A stretch of 19,156 nt of DNA, from the NCBI GenBank assembly GCA_015501075.1, contig JADNYJ010000599.1, positions 1 through 19,156 of the forward strand. Reading direction: 5' to 3'. Made by a program: the position numbers and the translations under genes. Source of the stretch: Gymnopilus junonius (lineage: Eukaryota; Basidiomycota; Agaricomycetes; Agaricales; Galerinaceae). The notes beneath the pieces were generated by a model, which did no database searches, was not told the origin of the DNA, and worked only from the letters and a program-made list of their open reading frames with translations. Position 1 is the stretch's first letter; every line of letters begins with the position of its first letter. Shown piece by piece: positions 1-9,633 of the stretch.

Positions 1-42
1 CTTTTCTCTGAATAGTTCCTGTAGAGCATGAATACCCCTTAG

Positions 43-1032
43 CTTCTTAGACTTGATGGCGTCTTCTCCGACATCTTTCTTCGTACCAACGTTGGATATT
101 GACCTTGTCTGGCACACACATCAGCTTATGCCACAGAAATATGGCTCCGATTGTAGGCAATACGTCAAGCGGTTTATTGACCAGTGAGTGACTCGATCAC
201 CTTCATCTCCTGGATATTCTGACGCGTCATCAAAATAGCGATGACAAGGTTGAAGGCCTGCGGTTATCGTCTGCCTTTGACATAACGTGCCGTGCGTGGA
301 AAAGCAAGTTCAACGTCGAATACACCCATTGCGGATGTCCAATCCCAGGCAAGTCCATTGGAGAACGCCTTTCTCGAATGGTCAAATTGCACAACGACAA
401 TGGGCCCCCTTCACATCTTTTACCCTATGATCGACCAGATCTTCTGTCTGCTACACATCCAAGCGACCATAACGCCGTGCGTTTCGCAGCCAAAACTGAA
501 GATATGCACGAGGCCACTACAAAGAAATACAAGGACCTCGCTATTAAAAAGAAATTCGCTAAGCTGAGGAAGGCGCAAGAAGACGCGGCGATGGCAGCCA
601 AAGGGCAGCAAGGTAAAACAGGAGGCAATATGGGAACGAGAAATCTCAGGTCTATGACCATGAGTTTGCCTTCCTCGTCCCTGTGCCCATATTCTTTCCC
701 GCTGGCCGCACCAGCTCAGAAACAGTTGGCAGCGCTACATGTATTTCTTCAGATGGTACATATGTTGTCTCTACCGCAGGATGCTCAAATGTACGTATCT
801 CTAACAAGGAACCATTATACGTTTCAAGCATTTATATATTATATCTAGTGCGGCAGCTCTAGCGGATGTGGAGCAGGAGGATGCGCAGCCGGGTCCGCTG
901 GTGGGGGTTGTGGCGGTGGTGAGTCTTCTCCGACACGTTAATTTCCTTTTCGTTGACATCCTTTCTGCAGGTGGTTGTGGTGGAGGGGGCTGTGGAGGTG
1001 GTTGCGGAGGCGGGGGTTGCGGAGGAGGATGA
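43..1032 (+). CDS. Glycine-rich domain-containing protein (DUF1399/GRDP type), 3' part
   Basis: The 5' end lies outside the window. The first visible exon starts after an acceptor AG at 41-42 and reads FLDLM, then VPTLDIDLVWHTHQL, the hallmark of the DUF1399/GRDP family. It ends at 183; a 55-nt intron (184-238, GTGAGT...TAG) joins it to FIDHDDKVEG...FDITCRAWKSKF...YTHCGCP, also typical of the family. A Lys/Ala-rich linker follows to about 612. The frame then changes between 613 and 650; no phase-compatible intron fits, so a base may be missing. Downstream exons are about 650-790 (AFLVPVPIFFPAG), 849-918 and 971-1032, with introns of 58 and 52 nt. The C-terminus is a Gly/Cys repeat (GGGCGGGCGGGG type) ending in TGA. 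The biochemical role in fungi is unknown to me; plant GRDPs are linked to stress and development. It is convergent with the next gene. Family assignment is firm; the middle junction is not. Confidence 0.85.
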
Positions 1033-1348
1033 TAGGGCCTGTGGCTCGAGCCGTTGAAATCGACATCTTCGTCAATGGAACGATCCATACGTAACTTTCA
1101 TTAATTCCGAGTTAAAACTCCCCGTGGATTCACTGCCAAACACGTGCTGATGAGTTGGACTAATTATTATGGATATAAATGTATTCTATAGGGTATATTA
1201 CAGGTTTAAACGTCCAGGTGCAGGGTGAGGCTCGCGCATAAAGAAACATGAAGCAGAAACAAAGCAAAAAAAATCATCATAGTGGACCAAACCCGTAGCA
1301 TATTCTCCATCGAAAGGGACAGCCCCAAACCAGAAGGAAATGCTCACT
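1033..1348. other. Intergenic region between convergent genes
   Basis: This 316-bp stretch separates the 3' ends of two convergent genes and presumably holds both 3' UTRs. A Pro-rich reading frame on the minus strand enters it but is only the antisense of the Gly/Cys codons of the upstream gene. I see no RNA gene or repeat here. Confidence 0.6.
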
Positions 1349-2819
1349 CTAAGCAGGCCTCGAATTTGGCTTCGTCAAAGCGGACATGGTAGTTGGTCTA
1401 TCCGTCGCCTTCAAGGTGTCTTTCCGACTACGACGTGGACTTCCATTCTCCTTAATGCTGTAATCTCGGCGATCTGAATCTAACCTAGTCGGCGACGCGA
1501 AACCCTTGATTTTACTGGAGGGAGGTGTCTTCAAAGCAGAGGTTATGGTCTTCACGAACGAACTCTCCTCGTTGAAGGATATATCCGGCGCAGGACTTGT
1601 AGGCATGGGGATGGCCCCAGCAACGATTGACCCATTGACGGGCGAGAGTTTAGGATCACTCCAGATCGACGAGCCAGCGGGCGCTGCGAATGGATTAAGA
1701 GGCGATGCGAAACGAATATTGTTCGAGTCAAATTGGACGCTGGATCCTTTTCCCTTTTCATTGCTATCAGGGCCATTGGAATCGTCCACCGGAGTCGCTG
1801 GATTTCCTTCTAACTTGTCCTTGCCAATATCCTGTTGAGAATGTTCGCTTCCAAACATAGTCTGGCCACTCCAAGTTGCACTCTTCTCTGCCATGCCATC
1901 AGCTGGCGATTTGAGCCTGGGAGTGATAGGCGGAGGAGAGCAGGCAATAGTACAGAAAGAAGGCGACGGAGAGACTGGAGATTGTTGTCCACGATTTTGG
2001 CGTTCGACGTGCTGTTTATGAGCGGGAGTAGGAGAGGGCGGTGGAGGTGGTAAATGGAATGGAAGAACGTAGGCGGCAGACGTTCCGGACATGGCGTGTG
2101 CCATAGGAGGGGAAGTAAGGTAGTAAGCATCTGATTCGCCAGAGGAAGTTTCAGTACCCGCGTCTGATAATGTGGCCTGCGAGTTGTTTGGACGAGAGGC
2201 GATATTGTGCTGATGACGAGAGACTCAGTCATGGTTGATAGGATGAGAAACGAAAGAAATGTACCAGGCTGTCTGAGTTCACTGCTGGACGCCCACACGA
2301 ACTCAGGCTTTTCATTTCCAGAACCACATTCTGCCCAAACTTTGCGCTAGTCCTCCTAGCTTTTTCTCCTACCTCAGCAACCCGACCACCCATCCTCGCT
2401 ATAGCGCCGATCCCTCCACTCACTCCTCTCGGCTGAAAGACAGTATACACCTTCCCGCCATCTCCATCTCCATTTCCGAACACGTTCTCATCTCCAACCT
2501 CAGCAGAGACATTCCGAGTTGGGCTAGGCGTGAAGCTCGGAACGAGATTGGTGTCCATTCTCCCCTTGGAGGTGTGGTAGCAGCTGTAGATGATATATGC
2601 GAGGATGGCGGTGACTGACAGAATGATGAACCCTATAGCGAGGTAGGCGAAAAGGTTGAGGTGGTTGAATGGTCGTGCTGGCAGGTCGTGTACTTGGCGG
2701 TGGGTAGGCAATGGGGTAGACGATACGAGAGCAAGCGATGCGTCCAGTATAGAAGCAGATGGGAGTTGACTGTCAGAGGGACGTAGGGCCGCCCCTATCG
2801 CGAGCGGGTAGGGAGCCAT
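1349..2819 (-). CDS. Unrecognised single-pass membrane protein, 471 aa
   Basis: Two exons, 2819-2265 and 2209-1349, are joined by a 55-nt phase-0 intron (GTACAT...TCAG, 2264-2210). After the junction the frame continues in a Ser/Thr/Pro-rich sequence up to the stop at 1349. Residues about 54-81 form one strong hydrophobic segment (NLFAYLAIGFIILSVTAILA) flanked by a 53-residue N-terminal region and a long, polar, probably disordered C-terminal region rich in Ser, Pro, Asn and Asp. Near the C-terminus are basic SPRRSRKD-like and KTPPSSKIK stretches that could be phosphorylation sites. There is no obvious signal peptide, so the hydrophobic segment probably acts as signal anchor. I recognise no family. 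The start at 2819 is the first ATG of the frame and lies before the membrane segment. Gene structure is well supported by the clean splice; function is open. Confidence 0.72.
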
Positions 2820-4381
2820 AGATCAAGAATAAACCCACGCAGCGAGGCGCTCAGAGGGACGTTAAGTGATAGTACAGCGGACGGCAAGTATCCAGCCTTT
2901 AGAGAAGGGAGAAAGAACGGCGCATAGCAAGCAAGAGGAGAATCACGGAGGCCCCAAAGAAAAGGGAAGTTGACCGCTAGTCGGAAAGATTCGTGACCAG
3001 TCCACCGGGCCACCATTTTAGACCAGGCTGCTCGAGTTCCGGAGGGACAAATTGGCCAAAAGCGTCTTGTTATCAGGCTTTTTGGACTTTTATGCTAGCT
3101 TATGTGTTGCATGCGAGGTCGTGTTCATCGCAACTAGATGTAAGTTCGACCCTAGAATATTTAGCAGCTCCAGTAGTTGACCCCGAGAAACCTAGCTCTT
3201 TGCGTGGCGTTTTTAGTGGGGCGAGAGTATTCATTCTTTGAAAAACATATCCTGAATGGACGATGAAATGTGCGAGTGGCGTTGATAAGGTAATGGAAAC
3301 AGACTAAAGGGTTTGTCTGTCCGCGCTAATTTTTCGAAGGTCTCCAGCGATGGCACGTGACAACCTTCCCCAAACTTTCTCTAATGTTGGTCTTTTAGTC
3401 AAATAAACAGACAGCAAACAAGATATAATATACAGCAAGGGCCCATCCAAAGCTTTCGGGAGCTATTATGCCAGCGCTTATGATGAAGACTTTTATTATG
3501 CTCATTTTCAAAGCATATGGGCCGAAGGTGTTTCATTAAAAATAGCCCTCGCTCCAAGAGTGCTTTTAAATTGGTTTTTCCATTGTTTGTATATATAAGT
3601 GTGAGGCTTTTACATCCAAGAAGGCATGCTGAAATTAGACTTCGACATCCATTACTCGCCTTCAGTGACTTGTGGCTTAACCACAGTAGCACACCCGATT
3701 ATCCGAGTGTTACTCTACGCCATGTGGTCTTCAAGTTTGTGAAGGCGAAAGCTACATTAAAAAATAGCCATGCGTCCCTTGCCTGTAACACTGCTCAGTC
3801 ATCACATCCTGTGGCACATACCAATAGAACCCTCCAACTCCAATCCCAAATGAGATATCCCTCGGTCTTTCCTGTTTGTTGCTTCTTAGTCTCAAGCCCA
3901 ATTGCAAAGTAGGGCTTGCATTTGCGCGTGCTATCAATATCAAGCCTTCGAATCAGTTGTGCATTGTCATTCTGGAGTGACAGTGTTGTCGAAGGGGATC
4001 TGCGTATCGACGAGGAAGACCTTGCTGGGTTATGCATGATATTGGTGCATTACTCGAAGACCTACTTTGCTGCTATCTAGTCAATTTTTGAAAATAGCGG
4101 GGGATGATTTGCCACGAAAGGCCACGAACCATGCAGATTCGTTGGGCTCCGAGACATTCTGGGGTCCTTGTGGGTGTTTATGTAGACAAGTACAAGTCCG
4201 TTCAACTTTATGCTTCGGATATGGCTTGCCAAATGTCCGGATCTGGCCAACTTTTTTCAAAATCCATAATATAAATATGTTTCTATTCTTCCAAGGGCTA
4301 CTTTCCCCCAGCCAGAGAAAACGTGTTTGATGTTCATTCGTATGTGCTATAAACTTAGTGATATTGTCCCTGGCATAACTC
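2820..4381. other. Long intergenic region, no supportable gene
   Basis: About 1.56 kb of fairly AT-rich sequence lies between the membrane-protein start and the oligopeptidase stop; the first 200-300 bp are presumably the promoter of the former. Several reading frames of 60-130 codons occur on both strands (for example 3517-3912 + and 3795-4037 -), but none shows a recognisable domain, a convincing splice pattern or low-complexity coding bias. A palindromic CACGTG (E-box type) lies at 3354-3359. I see no tRNA, no terminal inverted repeats and no transposase remnant. Confidence 0.5.
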
Positions 4382-7276
4382 TCAAGCAGTTCCGAGGATC
4401 TGTCGTATGAACGCTTCATTGTTAGGCGGTCGTCCAAGGAATTCCTACAGGGGCAGTCAGTTTCGACTTTCAAGCCCATCGGAAAGAAATTTATTTACCT
4501 GCAGGATTTCCATTTCGTCCTTACTCCCTCCTGGATAAAGGATGATATCACGATATCGCTTACCCCTCGCAGAATCGAGGGGGTCAGGCTTGAAGACGGT
4601 AACTGTGATAGCTTAAGAGGACAAATGAGACGATACACAATGGTCAGCTCACCATACATGTCCTCTGCAAAAACTTGGGACCAGGTGTAACTGCACAATG
4701 GGGACGGGTGAGTCGACAGACCGATTAATACAGGAAATATCACCATACCCATAATAGCCTACGTCGTACCCTCCCATGGTATGTTTGAATGCTGCATGTC
4801 CGGGCACCACTTTATCGTATTCATGGAGGTGAATTTCTTTACGGAGGGAGCACCAAAATTGTGCGTAATCGTCGTGGACTACGTATACATAACCCATTTC
4901 CATATCCTGCAATTTAATATGAAAAACCACGTACTGGGATCCATATGCACCCTTAAATCGAACTTGGCGAGGAACACTTGATGCAGGTAGAAGAGCCCAG
5001 TATTCATATAGCGACTATTGGAGAAGATTGTACTTCAGAAAAAGAGAGTACGGCTATGATATACATACGTTTTTATGAGCTTTTCAATGAGTTCTGGGGA
5101 TAGAGGCTTCTGCATCTCATAATGGCTAGACAATTTCTCCAAGACTTTTGGTTCCCAACACCTACGTGAAACAAAAGACCTGAGAAAAACCAATAGCAAC
5201 TGGAATGAGGAAACATACCAGTTTTCCAACATTTGCGATGGGGCTTCTTCAAAATCGCGAGTGACACTGTTGAAGTAAAGCATGAGAAACGAAGCTTATA
5301 TATAGAATGGATTTGAGGCTCAAGACATACTTCAAACCATGGAAGCGAGCAAACTGGGTCTTGCTCAGAAGACTGTGAAAGATGTGGCCCATCTCATGGA
5401 AAAAGGTCCAAACGTCATGATGCCGCATAAGAGCTGGCTTTTCCGGCATAGGCTTAGCCAGATTGGCGACCATCGCAAGCTCAGGATATGCACGTTTTTT
5501 ATCTGGAAGCCCGTGGCCTTCGAGAAGTGGCCATACGGCATTGTGTGAATATTTTCCAGCTTGGAGATGGGTAAGTACTATAAAATGAATGTTTTTCGAC
5601 TAGATTAATACTTACGACGGGGATACAAGTCGAGGTAGAAGTATCCAAGAAATCCAGAGTCGTCGTTCGCACCTTTCTCCCAGACAGCGAAAAGTTGGAC
5701 CTCTGTTAACAATACATAATGAGCAAGTCGAAGGAATGAGAATAAATTGGACGAACCAGGATGCCAAGTCGATGCATCTTTCACTTCTTCAAATCTAAGA
5801 CTGAAGAGGTCCTTGTAAATCGACAAGACGGCGGGGACTACCACAGACACGGGAAAGTGCTGTTTGATGACAAGACCATCCAGACCAAGTGTTTGCTTGA
5901 GGAGCAGGCGGCGATAATACCCATGGTCCCATTCATAAAACTTACCATCGAAAGGAAGGCCTCGTTCCTCGTGCTCCTTTCTCTTAAGTTCGAGTAAGGC
6001 TTTGATTTCGTTGATGCCTAATGGCTTTAATTTCTCTTCCAAGTCGTTCAGAAACTAGCCAAATTAACAGTTTATAACTAGTTGATCAAGTAGAATTTAC
6101 TTACGTCTTCTACAACCTTTCCGGACTTGGCCATCTTTATTTCCGTGACGTAGTCTGCCCAAGTATTATAACGGAGAACAGTAGCAATTCTACGACGGAG
6201 CTCCATTGCTCTGGAGAACAAAGGAACATTGACAACAAGCCGGGCTCCTTGGGCTTCGTATGCCTTTTTCCGCACTTGAGAATTTTCTGCGTATCCGAGC
6301 TGAGATATAAATCCATCACTGGATATCTAAATGGTGCAAAGGTATTCTTACGATTGAGCCAATGTCGGGTCCTTTTAAGGTCAAAGTATAGGTCTTCTTG
6401 TCGCCGTCGGTAGATTTAGTATATCCGGCTATCTCGTCCTGAGGAACGCCTTTCAACTCTTCTTCATCAAAGGAGATCGATCCCTGCGAAATAGTCAAAA
6501 AAATTCGCATTTGTTTTCATCAGAACACATTTTCCTACATTTTCTTCATTGAAATTCCTCTGTCGACGTATTCTGTCCATGAACCCATCTAATTAGAAGA
6601 TAAAATGTACGCACCCTGAATTCCGAACAGACTTGCTTTAATTCCTTCTTCAACACGGTCAACTCGGCCTTTCGTCTGCTGAAAGAGCTAGTCCATTCCT
6701 TTTACCGTCCAAGATCTACAAATTATCAGAGAAATTACAATGGGAACATGACATACATGTCTTACCATCTTTTCAACAAGTCGCCTCTCCTCTGAAGAGA
6801 GTTTATCCCAATGGTTGGATTGTTTGATATTGTCTTCTGCAAAGGCTTTGGCTGCGAAGACGTCTAGACGTATTGATCTTTCTACCTCAAAGTCATTTAA
6901 AAGAGATTCTGCCTTATCAGCGGCATCGCGAAGCTCCTTCGAAGGGGACACATTCTTGTAGAACTTTAGTTGTTCCGTTATCTCGCCAAAGCCGGTGTGT
7001 GCATTAGCTATAGCAACCTGGTAAAAGAATGCTCAGCATTAACATCTACGACGTCTCTTGAAGGCCTTACAAAAACCTGAAATAGAAAGTCACCAAAGGT
7101 ATTCTGACGGCATAGGTGCGCAGGCTTACAGATTCGAAGTTGCAGTCCTGAGATTCAAGGGCCCCAACTTTATCCAGAACATCCTTGTATTTCTCTATCG
7201 ATTGCTCTGTCGATTTCAGTATGTCCTCAGCAGTGTGTCTCCAGGCCAGGGGAGGTTGCGGAGGTATCAGAGCCAT
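4382..7276 (-). CDS. PRD1: M3-family zinc oligopeptidase (saccharolysin/thimet oligopeptidase type), 17 exons
   Basis: Cytosolic/mitochondrial metalloendopeptidase that cleaves short peptides. The zinc motif HEMGH (about residues 468-472) and the third-ligand region RDFEEAPSQMLENW are intact, as are NTGLFYLHQ, GGYDVGYYGYTW and the C-terminal FLGRPPNNEAF. Exons that keep phase: 7276-7130, 7076-7071, 7017-6766, 6715-6615, 6559-6539, 6483-6352, 6299-6105, 6054-5757, 5702-5616, 5559-5331, 5266-5219, 5161-5069, 5014-4935, 4878-4749, 4690-4653, 4602-4499, 4444-4382. All introns are GT-AG and 49-64 nt. The sum is 2024 nt, one base short of 675 codons; the missing base is in exon 4 (101 nt between phase-0 introns) next to TTT at 6670-6672. 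With it, the protein is about 674 aa, the normal family length. Start ATG has a good context (TGCCATGGC). Identity is firm; whether the frameshift is real is not. Confidence 0.93.
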
Positions 7277-7704
7277 GGCAGGGTTGGGAGAGGATTACAG
7301 ATAAATGGTTAACTCAGCTATTTAGGCAGTATATCGTGTGAGCATTCATCTGATTCCTAACCCTCTTGCAGAGTTCTTGTTCCTTCTGAGTGCAGCCAGC
7401 CCGGGTATTAGGATCCTTCTTCACGATATTATTGGTTGTTGACTATACGGTTTCTGTCAACGCTCAGTCGGTCAATGGCCGCCGACAGCCTGTGAGCCAC
7501 GTGGGTTGTGTCCAAAAATATATAATCGCGTATCCCCTGCCGTCACCACTGGCCCTTTCACGATGATGAACATATAATATTATATTCTGAATTTGAATTT
7601 GAATGTCGATGAGTAGTGGTATACATGTGCATTACTGCCTAAGTCACCTCAGTTACCTCGGTATTCGATTTAATTCAAAGTCGACGTTTCCGACAAGTAC
7701 ATAC
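7277..7704. other. Intergenic region with oligopeptidase promoter and reductase 3' end
   Basis: The 428 bp lie upstream of the minus-strand oligopeptidase and downstream of the minus-strand reductase. A perfect palindrome CCACGTGG (E-box/bHLH-type site) is at 7497-7504, about 220 bp upstream of the oligopeptidase ATG, with a TATA-like AAATATATAA at about 7515-7524. The oligopeptidase assignment of these sites is inferred from position only. Nothing else is evident. Confidence 0.4.
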
Positions 7705-9407
7705 CTAACTCCTCCCCTCCAAAAACGCTCTCGCATCCACCCACCCCATCCTCTCCCTCTCCTTCCCCAGCATCTCGCCCCTCCTAACCTCTTCCTTATC
7801 CACCTCCCGCCAATCAGCATACGTCGTCACCTTTTTCTCTACAACCGGACCAGCTTTGAGCGCTTCTTGGATCTCTTTCGGAGGCGCGTCGAGCGTGGAT
7901 GGGAAGAAGGTATAGTGGCGTGCTTGGGCGAGGGGAGGGAGAGAGTGGAATTGGGTGTCTTTTTGGGCTTGGGCTTCGGTTTCGGGGGTTTCTAGGTCCA
8001 AAGCCGACTCCGATTCAGACGAGAACTCTGCGTTTTTCTCCTCCTCCTCTTTCCAATCCTCCAAAATCCGGTCAGCAACCGTATACGCATTCATCATCGT
8101 ACTCGCCAACACCCCCTTCGCACCCGTCGCCGCCCACCCGCTCGCATACACTCTTTTCAGCGCCACGCCCGTGCTGCTCACCACGCGCCCGCGGACCGTG
8201 CGCAGATGCCTGAGGCCGGGGTCGTAAAACGCGAGCGTGGGCTCGCCGTGGAAGCCCAGGGAGGTGATGACGAGGTCCGTGGAGAGCGTGCTGGTGAGCC
8301 CGGTGGGTACGGCGCGGGAGGTTTGTGGGTCGAGGGTGGTGTGTGCAAGGGAGAGTTGGGCTTGGGAGGAGGGGATGGGGGACGAGACCGATTGGGGAGC
8401 GGAAGAAGTCTAAGGACCAGGTTTTAGGTGTGCTGCCGAAGGGGTGCTTGGAGCCTCTTTCGAGGAGCTGGAGGACGCGGGATTGTTGGCGCGTTAATGC
8501 GTGGGGGGTTCGGAAGAGGAAAAGGGTGGGGGTGGTACGAAGAGGGATGGGTCGAGTGGGACCATGGATGCTTCGGGGAGGTTGATCATCTCGCGGAGCT
8601 CTTTGACTGTAAACGCCGCTTCTAATGGGCCTCGGCGGCCAATGATCGATACGTGCTTCACGGTTGACTTTGCGAGGACGCCCAATACGCGCTGGGGGAC
8701 GTCGTATTTCTTGAGCTCGTTTACGCTGGTTAGTAGCATGCGGGCAACGTCCAGCGAGACGTTGCCCATTCCGATGATGGACACATGCTGGACTTTGTCT
8801 AGGGGAGGCGGCGAGGGGGTGTTTGGGTGTTGTGTATACCAATGGACGAGGTCGAGAGCGGGGATGCAGTATGGGGATTGGGGCAGGTCCGGGTGCAGAG
8901 TGGGCAGGGTGCACCCCGTAGCGAAGAGCACGTGGGTGTAGTTTTTGAATATGGATGCGAGGGGCAGCGGGAGGGCGTGTGCGATGGAATGGGAAGTTGA
9001 GCCGACATCGACATTGCCGAAAAAGTGCAGGCGCTGGTCGGAGGCTGCTTGGTCGAATTTGTGTGTACAGTTCTAAGAGAAACGGAAGGGAGTCAGGAAG
9101 TCAGGAGGATTGACGGACGGTTGGAATGGGGGTTTCCACACCGGATTTTTTTTTTCGACAAAATAAATAAATTCAAGGAGGGGTACAACCCTCTCGAGTC
9201 GATGGCAAAGTCGGATGGTTAACTCGCCTTTACTTCAGGATGGTCTGGCGCAACGCCGTACCTGACCAGCCCATGAGGAGCCCAGAGTCTATCGAACATG
9301 TGTATCCGCAGATTCTGTGCTTCAGGCTGCAGCTTGAGGATCCGAGAGGCAACATAGAAAGCAGAGGGGCCACCGCCGATGATGGCGAGCTTGAGAGGGC
9401 TCATCAT
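7705..9407 (-). CDS. ARH1: NADPH:adrenodoxin oxidoreductase, mitochondrial (ARH1/FDXR type)
   Basis: FAD flavoenzyme that passes electrons from NADPH to mitochondrial ferredoxin for Fe-S cluster assembly and heme A synthesis. Exon 1 (9407-9228) has the FAD Rossmann motif AIIGGGPSAFYVA and the family signature VRYGVAPDHPEVK. Exon 2 (9072-7705) continues with NCTHKF and has the NADP motif IIGMGNVSLDVARML, then GRRGPLEAAFTVKELREM, LTRQQSR, TPKTWSLDFFRSP and GWAATGAKGVLASTMMNAY. The 155-nt intron seems to use a GC donor (AAG|GCGAGT) with TTAG acceptor, because a GT donor at 9233 would remove the invariant VK. The stretch from about 8502 to 8382 is conserved only in another frame: one base seems missing at the G6 run 8503-8508 and one extra at the G5 run 8377-8381, so the frame is restored downstream. 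The length is about 515 aa, with an acidic insert near the C-terminus. No mitochondrial presequence is visible before the FAD motif; the true start may lie upstream. Confidence 0.9.
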
Positions 9408-9633
9408 CGTCGACTTGGTTGACTCGGACGACGCGAGTGCGGCATGGAGGAGAGGCCAAAGTGGCCTTGATTATTTTTGAATTAATAGATTACATAATAA
9501 AATAACATGCTCATTCCGGGTGTCGGAGTTGACCGGTTCCAACGCAGGTCTCGTGAATTCTTGTCGCGGGTGCCGGGTGGCGCTTGGCTCTAATTCCGCA
9601 TCTTCCTTCCACCGTTCCTCACCGTCCGCGACG
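9408..9633. promoter_or_regulatory. Shared divergent promoter of reductase and SDH anchor genes
   Basis: Only 226 bp separate the two divergent start codons, so the region must hold both promoters. It has an AT-rich core (about 9470-9508, TTATTTTTGAATTAATAG... type) and a near-perfect inverted repeat AGGCCAAAGTGGCCT around 9452-9466. A short upstream reading frame for the minus-strand gene (9445-9404, 13 codons, Arg/Ser-rich) overlaps its ATG pair. I cannot assign a specific transcription factor. Confidence 0.6.

Noticed and set aside
613..649. A 37-nt GT-AG intron in the GRDP gene.
   Set aside because: It is too short for this genome's introns and gives the wrong phase (stop soon after).
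801..1088. Pro-rich 95-codon frame on the minus strand.
   Set aside because: It is the antisense of the Gly/Cys codons of the GRDP gene.
3517..3912. 131-codon frame on the plus strand in the long intergenic region.
   Set aside because: No domain, no splice context and ordinary AT-rich composition; a chance open frame is more likely.
3795..4037. 80-codon minus-strand frame (MHNPARSSSSIRRS...), adjoining another frame with FGIGVGGFYWY.
   Set aside because: The two frames look slightly protein-like, but no intron of plausible size joins them and no family is recognisable.
4907..4934. A 28-nt intron in the oligopeptidase gene using the first AG after the donor.
   Set aside because: It is too short; the 56-nt intron 4934-4879 gives the family sequence HMDPIHDDYAQFW in frame.
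8468..8538. A 71-nt GT-AG intron (GTACCA...CCAG) that would bridge the first frame switch in the reductase.
   Set aside because: It would remove the conserved LTRQQSRVLQ, and it does not explain the second switch at 8377-8381.
8501..8941. 146-codon plus-strand frame, and other long plus-strand frames in 7600-9000.
   Set aside because: They are opposite to the well-conserved reductase exon; GC-rich coding sequence often gives open antisense frames.
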